The notes under the pieces: model-generated | What the model saw: only the letters and a program-made list of their open reading frames with translations | Database searches by the model: none | What the model was told of the DNA's origin: nothing | Assembly (NCBI GenBank): GCA_018333775.1 | Contig: JAGXSO010000099.1 | Coordinates: forward strand, 1-7,215 | Origin: Truepera sp. | Lineage (GTDB): Bacteria > Deinococcota > Deinococci > Deinococcales > Trueperaceae | Direction of reading: 5' to 3' | Length of the DNA: 7,215 nucleotides | Program-made: the position numbers and the translations under genes | Shown here: piece by piece, positions 1-6,920 of the stretch | Layout of the letters: the number at the start of each line of letters is the position of its first letter | Numbering within the stretch: position 1 is the first letter of the stretch

Positions 1-405
1 CTGGACGGCGAGCGGCTTGAAGCTAGCTATGGCGGGGTGCGGCAGCCGCTTACGCAGCGCGGCCCGGGGCGGTATGAGGCGGTGCTGCCGGTACAGCCTC
101 AAGGCGGGCAGATCGCCGTCTTCCGCGAGAGGGAGCTGATCGCCCGCCGGTCGGCGAGCTTCCCACCGGCGTCGCTCGAGCCCACCGGGGCAGTTGAGCG
201 CTTGCAGGAACTAACCCAGCTCACCGGCGGGGGGATGCTGGCGGCGCTTGACGATTATCGGCCACCCGAGGGGCGTGAGCCGCTCCCGCTGTGGCCGCTG
301 GCGGCACTGTTGGCGCTGCTGGTCTTTCTAGTCGAACTGGTGGTGCGGCGGTTAGGGCGGCCGGCTCCGGCTATGCCGGGCGGAGGCCGCGCGCTTCAGC
401 AATAA
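1..405 (+). CDS. C-terminal end of a membrane protein, probably VWA/glutamine-amidotransferase-like (partial, 5' end outside window)
   Basis: The frame is open from base 1 ([12 protein letters not shown]...) to a TAA at 403-405, giving 134 visible residues, so the gene begins upstream of the window and an internal GTG at 37 is not its start. The fragment has a short beta-rich stretch containing [11 protein letters not shown] (residues 21-31), then [13 protein letters not shown] (68-80), a Pro-rich linker, and one hydrophobic segment at about 95-113 ([19 protein letters not shown]). An Arg-rich, Pro/Gly-rich tail follows. The order 'G-x-Y-x-A...L..L...TGG...PLWP-TM-RR' is what I recall at the C-terminus of large bacterial membrane proteins with a von Willebrand A or class I glutamine-amidotransferase-like domain. 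The defining domains lie outside the window, so this family call is an inference. The last 35 bp overlap the 3' end of the convergent pncB. Confidence 0.55.
   Translation: MDGERLEASYGGVRQPLTQRGPGRYEAVLPVQPQGGQIAVFRERELIARRSASFPPASLEPTGAVERLQELTQLTGGGMLAALDDYRPPEGREPLPLWPLAALLALLVFLVELVVRRLGRPAPAMPGGGRALQQ
357..390. terminator. Strong GC-rich hairpin at the convergent gene ends
   Basis: GCGGCC at 357-362 pairs with GGCCGC at 385-390. Inside it, after a 4/5-nt internal loop, CCGGC (367-371) pairs with GCCGG (375-379) around a TAT loop. The hairpin sits exactly where the two convergent reading frames overlap and contains the pncB stop codon (371-373, read on the minus strand). It could end transcription from both sides, but no T-run follows on either strand, so a classical Rho-independent terminator is not shown. 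It could also be a by-product of Pro/Gly/Arg-rich coding sequence. Confidence 0.35.
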
Positions 406-1930
406 GCTGCTGCTTAAGCCCCCACAGCCTTTCGCTCAAGGAGACGTGGTAGATATGCGGGTTGATCAGCCGCTTGACGCCGGCATCCAGGCGGGCCAGG
501 TCGGCCTCGGCGCGCGAGCGCAGCTCGGTGATACTAGCGGGGGGCGCACGGCGGCCCTGCACAAAAACCTCCCGCAACAAGGGCTCGAGCCCGCTCAGCT
601 CGGCACGAGCCAGGTTGCGGTAGGTGTTAGCCTCGACCGGGTGGCGCAGAGTGAGCCTCGCCAATTCCCGCGGGTCTTCGTCCAGGAGCGTTACTAGGTC
701 GGCAGTGGCTTTGCCGCGGCGATCATAAAGCCGCCAGAGCGCCTTGTTGCCGGGGTTAATGGTCTTGGCCGGGCTCTCGGTAAGCTTAATAGCCGGGCGC
801 CATTCTCCCCGCTCATAGACAGCAACCAGCTTATAGACTCCGTCTAGGGCTGCGGCTCCCCCCGAGACCATCAGCTGCGTCCCGACCCCGTAGCTCAGCC
901 GCCGGATCAGGGCCTGGGGGTCTAACCCATAAGCGGGAGCATCACTCTCGATCTGGGTGGTGATCTGCCAGATGGCAAACTCCTCTAGGTTGCCCGATAA
1001 GACGATGCGAGCCTGCGCAAAACCGGCCTCGTCAAGCATCTTGGCCGCCTGGATGCTCAAGAAGGCCCGGTCGCCCGAGTCGAGCCGCACCCCGATGGGC
1101 TCGTGCCCTTGGCGGCGCAACTCCTCAAAGACGATCAGGGCGTTGGGTAGGCCGCTAGCCAGAGTGTCGACGGTATCGACCAGCAGCAGACAATCGTCGG
1201 GGTAGAGCGCGGCGTAAGCCCGAAAGGCCGCCAACTCGCCGAGACCTAAGGCCATGAAGGTCTGGACCAGGCTGTGAGCGTGAGTCCCTTTAGGCGGCAG
1301 CCCTAGCAAGCAGGAGAGGCCGGTATTGGAGCTGTAATCCACCCCGCCGATTAAGGCTGCGCGGGCGCCGGCGTTGACCCCGCGCTCCTGGCCGCGGCGC
1401 ATCCCGAAGTCGATCACCACCCCACCCTGGGCCGACTGCTTAACCCGCGAGGCCTTGGTGGCGATTAAGGTGGGGTAGTTAAGGTGGTTAAGCAGGGCGG
1501 TCTCAAGTAGCTGGGCTATTAGCAGCGGCCCCTCCACGACGGCTATCGGGGCTCCGGCGTGGACCACCCGCCCTTCGGGTACAGCGCGGATGGTCAGCAC
1601 CTCAAAGCTGACCTCTTTCAGATACCGCAAGAAATCTTCGGCGAAGAGGCGTTGACCGCGGCTATCGGTAGCGCTGCGCAGGTAGGCCAGGTCTTCGTCG
1701 CGAAAACGGTAGCGCTCCAGGTAGTTTAGCAGCCAGTCGAGCCCGGCGGTTAAGCAGTAACCCGCCTGGTGAGAGCCGTAGTCGGGGTAGTTGCGGAAGA
1801 AGTAGTCGAAGCGGGCGGGGAGCTGGTGCAGGCCCTCGCGATAGTAGAGCTGGGCCATGGTGAGCTGATAAAAGTCGGTAAACAGCGCCCCTTCAGCGGT
1901 AGCTTGCTGGTCGGGTTTCATCTGACTCAA
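371..1930 (-). CDS. pncB: Nicotinate phosphoribosyltransferase
   Basis: This cytoplasmic enzyme joins nicotinate and PRPP, with ATP hydrolysis, to make nicotinate mononucleotide in the Preiss-Handler route to NAD. Family signatures are clear across 519 residues. They are an N-terminal [12 protein letters not shown] (16-27), FGMRRGQE (175-182), GVDYSSNTG (196-204), GTHAHSLV (215-222) holding the likely phosphorylated His, GVRLDSGD (280-287) in the barrel core, and YGVGTQL (347-353) followed by YKLV (366-369). The length is slightly above the usual ~400-490 because of a C-terminal extension typical of this subgroup. The TTG at 1930 overlaps the pncA TGA (TTGA), while an ATG three codons on (1921) lies 5 nt after that stop. 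Neither has a clear Shine-Dalgarno site, so translation is probably coupled to pncA and the start is ambiguous by three residues. It forms an operon with pncA, which makes its substrate. Confidence 0.96.
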   Translation of the reverse strand: MSQMKPDQQATAEGALFTDFYQLTMAQLYYREGLHQLPARFDYFFRNYPDYGSHQAGYCLTAGLDWLLNYLERYRFRDEDLAYLRSATDSRGQRLFAEDFLRYLKEVSFEVLTIRAVPEGRVVHAGAPIAVVEGPLLIAQLLETALLNHLNYPTLIATKASRVKQSAQGGVVIDFGMRRGQERGVNAGARAALIGGVDYSSNTGLSCLLGLPPKGTHAHSLVQTFMALGLGELAAFRAYAALYPDDCLLLVDTVDTLASGLPNALIVFEELRRQGHEPIGVRLDSGDRAFLSIQAAKMLDEAGFAQARIVLSGNLEEFAIWQITTQIESDAPAYGLDPQALIRRLSYGVGTQLMVSGGAAALDGVYKLVAVYERGEWRPAIKLTESPAKTINPGNKALWRLYDRRGKATADLVTLLDEDPRELARLTLRHPVEANTYRNLARAELSGLEPLLREVFVQGRRAPPASITELRSRAEADLARLDAGVKRLINPHIYHVSLSERLWGLKQQLIAEARGLRPA

Positions 1931-2517
1931 GTAAAGCGCAGTGCCGCTGCTGGGCCCACCTGCCCCTGATAGAGAAAGCTCACCTGGCGCAGGCTGGCCA
2001 CCAGATCAAAGGGGGTCAGGGCGCTCACAGCATCTTCGGGTACCACCACCTGATACCAGCGCAGCGCCGCCGAGCCCGCCGTGTGCAGCACGCAGATATT
2101 GGCCACCGTGCCGCAGATTACTAGCGTTTTGAGACCCCACAGGTGGAGCAGGTGTTCCAGCGGCGTGCCGTAGAAGCCGTCGTAGCGGACCTTTTTGATT
2201 ACAGTCTCCCCGGGACGAGGTGTCAACTCGGCCAGGATTTCGGCTCCCCAGCTCTCAGCTAAGGCGTGAGCAGGCCAGATGGCAAACTCGGGGTCGTCCG
2301 GGCTGTGCCAGTCCTGGGTGTAGACCACCCGGGCGCCAGCTACCCTGGCGCGCTCTAACAGCTGGGTGATCACCGGCACGGTAGCTGGCGCAGCTGGGAC
2401 ATAGAGCGCTCCCTGGGGATGAGCGAAGTCGTTTTGCATGTCCACCACTACCAGAGCGGTCTCGGCAGCTTTAAGCTTAAGGGCCCGGAAGCGTGGGATG
2501 TCAGGCAGTTCAATCAT
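1927..2517 (-). CDS. pncA: Nicotinamidase (isochorismatase-fold amidohydrolase)
   Basis: It hydrolyses nicotinamide to nicotinate and ammonia, supplying the next gene, pncB. The 196 residues have the full active-site set of the family. The catalytic triad is Asp26 in VVVDMQNDF, Lys109 in [12 protein letters not shown], and nucleophile Cys142 in [14 protein letters not shown], with the VA cis-peptide before it. The metal site is Asp69 and His71 in YTQDWH plus His84 in WPAH. This metal triad, together with the pncB neighbour, favours nicotinamidase over other isochorismatase-like hydrolases. The start is ATG at 2517. No Shine-Dalgarno sequence precedes it, and a TAnnnT box ends 6 nt upstream, suggesting a leaderless message. 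The TGA at 1929-1927 overlaps the pncB TTG. Confidence 0.93.
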   Translation of the reverse strand: MIELPDIPRFRALKLKAAETALVVVDMQNDFAHPQGALYVPAAPATVPVITQLLERARVAGARVVYTQDWHSPDDPEFAIWPAHALAESWGAEILAELTPRPGETVIKKVRYDGFYGTPLEHLLHLWGLKTLVICGTVANICVLHTAGSAALRWYQVVVPEDAVSALTPFDLVASLRQVSFLYQGQVGPAAALRFT

Positions 2518-2523
2518 GGGCAG

Positions 2524-2551
2524 AGTCTATCACCAGGGGAAGGGGTTCGAA
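2524..2551 (-). promoter_or_regulatory. Candidate leaderless promoter of pncA-pncB
   Basis: Reading the minus strand, TAGACT (2529-2524) matches the TAnnnT -10 consensus and ends 6 nt before the pncA ATG, so transcription would begin at or beside the start codon. A weak -35 candidate, TTCGAA (2551-2546), lies 16 bp upstream. The absence of a Shine-Dalgarno site supports a leaderless mRNA, which is common in Deinococcus-Thermus bacteria. The -35 match is poor, so this is tentative. Confidence 0.4.
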
Positions 2552-2666
2552 CTGCACGAACGAGAGAGCGTAGGGAAGGGTGGAGTCGGTGGACACCTAG
2601 ACCATCAACCCATTCCCTGCAACCTGTTGCTGTCATGCTGAAACGCTCAACATTAGCCGCACGCAG

Positions 2667-2672
2667 TATAGT
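2667..2672 (+). promoter_or_regulatory. Candidate -10 box for the hicB remnant
   Basis: TATAGT matches the sigma-70-type -10 consensus at five of six positions and lies about 38 nt before the hicB ATG, leaving room for a short leader with the GGAGGT ribosome site. I see no convincing -35 hexamer 16-18 bp upstream. It would drive the locus away from pncA, making 2518-2704 a divergent promoter region. Confidence 0.35.
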
Positions 2673-2693
2673 TAGAACCCTGGGCTGCTGGAT

Positions 2694-2699
2694 GGAGGT
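2694..2699 (+). promoter_or_regulatory. Ribosome binding site of truncated hicB
   Basis: GGAGGT lies 5 nt before the ATG at 2705. It is one of the best Shine-Dalgarno sites in the window and shows that the short hicB frame, rather than any overlapping longer frame, is the real gene here. Confidence 0.75.
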
Positions 2700-2704
2700 A
2701 CGCG

Positions 2705-2884
2705 ATGAAGCAAACGTTTACCGCGGTAGTCAAGCAGGAAGGCAACTCTTGGATCGGGTGGATCGAGGAAGTTCCCGGAGTCAATTGCCAGGAAGCCACG
2801 CGCGAGGAACTGCTGGAGACTCTGCGCATTACCTTGGCGGAGGCTCTCGAGTTCAATACTCCTGGTGGCATAACCCGCCGCTAA
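2705..2884 (+). pseudogene. hicB: HicB-family antitoxin, C-terminally truncated and running out of frame into hicA
   Basis: HicB antitoxins bind and neutralise the HicA mRNA-cleaving toxin. The ATG at 2705 opens a 59-codon frame beginning MKQTFTAVVKQEGN, then SWIGWIEEVPGVNCQEA, then TREELLETLRITLAEALEFN. This is the ferredoxin-like HicB fold of the short antitoxin group that, from memory, normally runs to about 70-75 residues. After Asn51 the homology stops. The last residues (TPGGITRR) come from the hicA sequence read in the wrong frame, ending at TAA 2882-2884. Homology therefore breaks at about 2857-2860, where the hicA remnant takes over in another frame. The good GGAGGT site means a short antitoxin-like peptide may still be made, but it lacks its natural C-terminus. 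No DNA-binding domain is visible. Confidence 0.75.
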
Positions 2885-2982
2885 GCAAGCGCAGCGCAGT
2901 GCCGCGACACACTGAGGTTAAAAACCATCTCGCACGGAAGAGCTGTCGTGACCTTGGAGTCCCCGAACCGGTACGGTTCTAA
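2857..2982 (+). pseudogene. hicA: HicA toxin remnant (C-terminal part only)
   Basis: HicA is a small double-stranded-RNA-binding-fold mRNA interferase. In the frame starting at 2857, the sequence reads YSWWHNPPLSKRSAVPRH, then TEVKNHLARKSCRDLGVP, then EPVRF and TAA at 2980-2982. The run 'WWHNP..KRSAVPRHTE(I/V)K..LARK.CRDLG(I/V)P' is the characteristic C-terminal half of HicA proteins. The N-terminal half is missing, including the start codon, the first helix, and the GSH-type motif with the catalytic His. The remnant is out of frame with hicB, which precedes it directly and overlaps its first codons. It therefore cannot be a working toxin. An estimated 100-150 bp (end of hicB plus start of hicA) has been deleted, inferred from usual family lengths. 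Confidence 0.75.
2965..2979 (+). terminator. Possible weak hairpin terminator at the end of the hicA remnant
   Basis: GAACCG (2965-2970) and CGGTTC (2974-2979) form a perfect 6-bp stem around GTA, directly before the hicA-remnant stop and followed by a moderately T-rich stretch ending in CTTTT at 2991-2995. The stem is short and the T-run is about 12 nt away, so termination is only a possibility. Confidence 0.25.
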
Positions 2983-3016
2983 CATTCTAACTTTTCCCCG
3001 CCGCCTTAGGGGTTTG

Positions 3017-3025
3017 TGTTATTAT
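3017..3025 (+). promoter_or_regulatory. Candidate extended -10 promoter for rpoD
   Basis: TGTTATTAT gives an extended -10 (TGn followed by TATTAT) and is the only strong A/T-rich -10 candidate between the hic remnant and rpoD. No -35 box lies at 16-18 bp (that position is CCCGCC-like), which the extended -10 could offset. Transcription would start near 3032, giving a leader of about 160 nt. Confidence 0.4.
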
Positions 3026-3036
3026 GGCGCCTTGAC

Positions 3037-3054
3037 GTCGAGCGACGGCTCGGC
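3037..3054 (+). other. Predicted hairpin at the 5' end of the rpoD leader
   Basis: GTCGAGC (3037-3043) can pair with GCTCGGC (3048-3054) around a GACG loop, a 7-bp stem with one G-U pair. If transcription starts near 3032, the hairpin would be almost at the 5' end of the rpoD message, a position that can protect mRNA. No known riboswitch pattern was recognised in the rest of the leader (3055-3178). Confidence 0.3.
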
Positions 3055-3178
3055 CCTAACGGTTGCACCTGGCGTTCTCGCTCTGCTCGGAACTGGTGCC
3101 CGGTAACGATAAGGATCATGCGCTGGCTAGGGCAACCGCAGCTACCCATAACCCAACCAACCGCGGCAAACGTTGTTT

Positions 3179-3186
3179 AGAGGAGG
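3179..3186 (+). promoter_or_regulatory. rpoD: Ribosome binding site that sets the rpoD start
   Basis: AGAGGAGG lies 4 nt before the ATG at 3191. It overlaps the codons after an in-frame TTG at 3173, so the ATG and not the TTG is the start. The 4-nt spacing recurs at nrfA and the NHL gene in this window. Confidence 0.8.
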
Positions 3187-3190
3187 CTTC

Positions 3191-4513
<1,323 letters not shown>

Positions 4514-4562
4514 CCGACCCCTGCTACCCACGCCGCCGCCTACCTTTACGCTACCTAGAGGC

Positions 4563-4599
4563 CGCTACCGGCGCTGACTTGTGGCCAGCGCCGGTAGCG
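4563..4599. terminator. Hairpin terminator between convergent rpoD and the nrf operon
   Basis: CGCTACCGGCGCTG (4563-4576) pairs perfectly with CAGCGCCGGTAGCG (4586-4599), a 14-bp stem around a 9-nt loop. It lies 49 bp after the rpoD stop and 24 bp beyond the NHL-gene stop on the other strand, so it probably ends both transcripts. Only a short TCTT follows on the plus strand and no T-run on the minus strand, so it may work less like a textbook intrinsic terminator and more as a stem that blocks 3' decay. Confidence 0.7.
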
Positions 4600-4623
4600 C
4601 GGTCTTCCCCGTAAGGACGAGAT

Positions 4624-5466
4624 TCAACGCCCTAGCTGCACAGAGGCAGCCTGCGGCAGAGTTAATTCGAGGTTTCCGCTGCCCCTAGTCCCCAGCGCGA
4701 CCCAGCCGGCACCGGCTATGTCATTGATCCTAACTACCCGATGGTTGTCGCTATCCACTACGTAGATTAGATCGCGACCATCGATGATTACCGCCGATGG
4801 CCAGGCGAATTGCCCGGCGCCACTGCCGCGGGTACCAAAGGTAGTCCAGCCTGCACCGGTCATGTCGTCAATGCGCACGATCCGGCGATTGCTGGCATCT
4901 GCCACATAGATGCGCCCCAGCGAGTCTAGCGCGAGGCTGTTAGGGCTCAGAAACTGGTTTTCACCGCTCCCCCAGCGGCCAAAGGTGGTCCAGCCGGCCC
5001 CCGTCATATCAGCTATGCGCACGATGCGGTGGTTACCTTGGTCTACCACGTAGATCTGGCCCGCAGCATCGACAAAAACCTGGCGTGGCCACGCAAACTG
5101 GTTAACTCCGCTACCCCTGGCTCCGAACGTCACCCAGCCGGCCCCCGTCATATCATCCATCCGCACGATGCGGTGGTTGCCTAGGTCTGCCACATAGATC
5201 CGACCTATGGCATCCACAAAGACCGCGCGAGGAGAGCGAAACTGGTTATCTCCGGTACCCAACGCCCCAAACGTTACCCAGCCGGCCCCCGTCATATCAT
5301 CCATCCGCACGATGCGGTGGTTGTCTTGATCTACCACGTAGATCCGGCCCTGGGCGTCAACAAAAACCGCACGCGGCCAGATAAATTGGTTGACCCCGCT
5401 ACCCCTGGTTCCAAACGTTGCCCAGCCGGCTCCCGCCATGTCATTCATCTGGACGATGCGGTGGTT
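4624..5466 (-). repeat. Six tandem 144-bp units encoding the NHL propeller blades
   Basis: Taking the Asn codon of each NH/RRIV motif as the unit start, units begin (minus strand) at 5466, 5322, 5178, 5034, 4890 and 4746, exactly 144 bp apart with no insertion or deletion. The sixth is cut short (123 bp) by the stop codon. Positions 5132-5179 and 5276-5323 are identical over 48 nt, which suggests recent copying or gene conversion between these two units. The unit nearest the 3' end is the most divergent. Confidence 0.9.
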
Positions 5467-5571
5467 GCTGGCATCGGCAACGATTATTCCCGGAGTCGCG
5501 GCCTGGCCTAGCCCTGCTGCCAGCAGCAGTGTGACTATTAACGCAACAAAAAACAGTTTGCCTGTGCGCAT
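4624..5571 (-). CDS. Secreted six-bladed NHL-repeat beta-propeller protein, last gene of the nrf operon
   Basis: ATG at 5571 is chosen because AGGAG lies 4 nt upstream. A GTG at 5592 in the same frame would start inside nrfA. The 315-residue product begins MRTGKLFFVALIVTLLLAAG, a signal peptide with likely cleavage near GQA-A (residue 24). The rest is NHL repeats with an exact 48-residue period. Each has N(H/R)RIV at 36, 84, 132, 180, 228 and 276, followed by MTGAGW-type, FGxxGSG, F.(W/S)P and GRIYVVD motifs. The N-terminal IIVAD strand probably closes the sixth blade, whose C-terminal part (LELTLPQAASVQLGR) is degenerate. NHL propellers bind proteins, RNA or other ligands, and I see no catalytic or metal motif and no CxxCH. 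It starts 7 bp after nrfA, so it is co-transcribed and exported to the same side of the membrane. A role in binding or arranging NrfHA is possible but not shown. Confidence 0.88.
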   Translation of the reverse strand: MRTGKLFFVALIVTLLLAAGLGQAATPGIIVADASNHRIVQMNDMAGAGWATFGTRGSGVNQFIWPRAVFVDAQGRIYVVDQDNHRIVRMDDMTGAGWVTFGALGTGDNQFRSPRAVFVDAIGRIYVADLGNHRIVRMDDMTGAGWVTFGARGSGVNQFAWPRQVFVDAAGQIYVVDQGNHRIVRIADMTGAGWTTFGRWGSGENQFLSPNSLALDSLGRIYVADASNRRIVRIDDMTGAGWTTFGTRGSGAGQFAWPSAVIIDGRDLIYVVDSDNHRVVRINDIAGAGWVALGTRGSGNLELTLPQAASVQLGR

Positions 5572-5578
5572 ATAGCTC

Positions 5579-6907
5579 CTATTCTCCGGCACGCGCTTCC
5601 CGGTGCGCAGTCAAGGCCTCCATAGCGCTTAGCTGCGCTTGCCGGCCCAGGTCCGTAGCGTGTGCTAAGACTCGCGCGGCCTCTTGCGGGCTATGGAAGC
5701 CCTTGCTGTTTTCCGCGTCAATCCAGTCCCAGCGCAGCTGAGAGGCGCGGTGAAGCTGCCGAGCTTCGGCCAGCGCAGCGTCAGGCACACCTGCCTCCAT
5801 AGCTGCCACAATGGCGTTGATGGCGTCAGTCAGGGCGCCTTCAGCAATACCCAGCAGGTTCTTGGTGCGATCTTGGATGGTCACGACCCGGCGGAGCATC
5901 TCCGCTTCAGAGACCCCCGCATGGCAGGTCAAACAGGAGCTGTTGATGTTCGTCAGCGGGCTGCGGATCCAGTGATCGCTGATCTTGACGCCGCCTACGC
6001 GGGTGAAGGGCATATGGCAATCGGCGCAGGCTACCCCGGCGGCGTAGTGGACGCTGGTGCTGAATAGTTCGTACTCGGGGTGCTGGACCTTGATCATCGG
6101 CGCTTGCGTCAGGGTGTGGGTAAAGTCGGCAAAGCCGTAGGCGTCATAGTGCTGCTCAGCAGCCTCAACGGTCAGACCCTGTGACCAGGGGAAGACCACC
6201 GTGTTACCGGCACCCAGGAAGTAGTACTCGACATGGCATTGTGCGCAGACCAAGGAGCGCATCTCCTGGCGCGAAGCCTGCCGCCAGTCGATCCCCCGTT
6301 GTACCAGGGCGTTTTCCAGCGCCGGGCGGGAGATGCGCAGCTCCATGGTGTTGGGATCGTGACAGTCGGCGCACGCTATCCCGAGGCTGCGCTCCGCTAG
6401 GCGGTCGCGAAAGTGGTTATAGGGCGTGCGGTTCAGCTCGTCCCAGCTCATCTCACTGAGCAGCACCGTGAACTCGCCGCTGTGGCAGTTTAGGCAGGCG
6501 CCTGGCTGGACCCGCTCGGCGATACGATGGGTCTCCCGCTGATCGGTCTGAGCGAAGTAGTGACCGCGATCTTCGTTAAACTCTAGCTCAAAAGGGAACC
6601 CTGCCCAGGCCATGCGACGGAACGGATTAGCTTCGAGCTTGTCAAACGGTTCACTGCCCGCGTGGGGGGTACGGACGCCGTATTCTCGGGTGCGCAACCA
6701 GGAATCGTACTGGTGCGGGAAGTTAATCCCCCACACTGCCGGGTCGACTTCCAGCTCACCGATCGGCACGATCCGCGCCTGGAGCCGCAGCCGCTCCCCC
6801 TCGGCGATGCGCTGCTGGATGTTGGTCAGTAGCAAGCCTACTCCCACACCCGCAGCGATAAACACCAGCAGTACCACCATCAGCAAAATCTTAAGTCTAC
6901 GCGTCAT
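5579..6907 (-). CDS. nrfA: Ammonia-forming cytochrome c nitrite reductase, pentaheme catalytic subunit (CxxCH active-site variant)
   Basis: It reduces nitrite to ammonium with six electrons on the outer face of the cytoplasmic membrane. ATG 6907 is chosen because GGAGG lies 4 nt upstream. The frame extends to 6943, but that would overlap nrfH. The 442 residues start with MTRRLKILLMVVLLVFIAAG, a signal or anchor helix. Five heme motifs follow: CLNCH (138-142), CADCH (179-183), CAQCH (221-225), CADCH (294-298) and CLTCH (325-329). The NrfA active-site residues are present: Arg114 in DRGH, Tyr228 in CAQCHVEYYF, and His276 in KVQHPEYE. Glu227, Lys273 and Gln275 match the calcium site. The unusual point is the first heme, which is CxxCH where most NrfA proteins have CxxCK. 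The C-terminus carries the family helices with RWDWIDAENSKGFHSPQEA (392-410). nrfH precedes it by 13 bp. Confidence 0.96.
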   Translation of the reverse strand: MTRRLKILLMVVLLVFIAAGVGVGLLLTNIQQRIAEGERLRLQARIVPIGELEVDPAVWGINFPHQYDSWLRTREYGVRTPHAGSEPFDKLEANPFRRMAWAGFPFELEFNEDRGHYFAQTDQRETHRIAERVQPGACLNCHSGEFTVLLSEMSWDELNRTPYNHFRDRLAERSLGIACADCHDPNTMELRISRPALENALVQRGIDWRQASRQEMRSLVCAQCHVEYYFLGAGNTVVFPWSQGLTVEAAEQHYDAYGFADFTHTLTQAPMIKVQHPEYELFSTSVHYAAGVACADCHMPFTRVGGVKISDHWIRSPLTNINSSCLTCHAGVSEAEMLRRVVTIQDRTKNLLGIAEGALTDAINAIVAAMEAGVPDAALAEARQLHRASQLRWDWIDAENSKGFHSPQEAARVLAHATDLGRQAQLSAMEALTAHREARAGE

Positions 6908-6920
6908 CACTCCTCCCTCT

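Noticed and set aside
446..1205. Plus-strand frames opposite pncB (446-697 and 957-1205)
   Set aside because: They are shadows of the conserved pncB coding sequence.
2541..2553. GGGGTTCGAAC resembling a tRNA T-arm
   Set aside because: No matching acceptor, D or anticodon stems were found on either strand around it.
2653..2871. 72-codon minus-strand frame opposite hicB
   Set aside because: It is the reverse shadow of the hicB remnant, with Ser/Arg-rich composition, no ribosome site and no recognisable family.
2419..2982. 187-codon plus-strand frame starting opposite pncA
   Set aside because: Only its last ~42 codons are meaningful (the hicA remnant). The upstream part is antisense to pncA, intergenic, or hicB read in the wrong frame.
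3032..3062. TTGACG as a -35 box for a second rpoD promoter
   Set aside because: At 17-19 bp the downstream sequence is CCCTAA/CTAACG-like, with no acceptable -10 hexamer.
3173..3190. TTG start six codons upstream for rpoD
   Set aside because: Its extra codons contain the AGAGGAGG ribosome site itself, so the ATG at 3191 is the start.
5572..5592. GTG start seven codons upstream for the NHL gene
   Set aside because: It lies inside nrfA and gives a poor signal peptide start. AGGAG before the ATG at 5571 fits better.
5684..6459. Plus-strand frames opposite nrfA (5684-6067 and 6181-6459)
   Set aside because: They are antisense to a clearly conserved pentaheme protein and have no recognisable domain.
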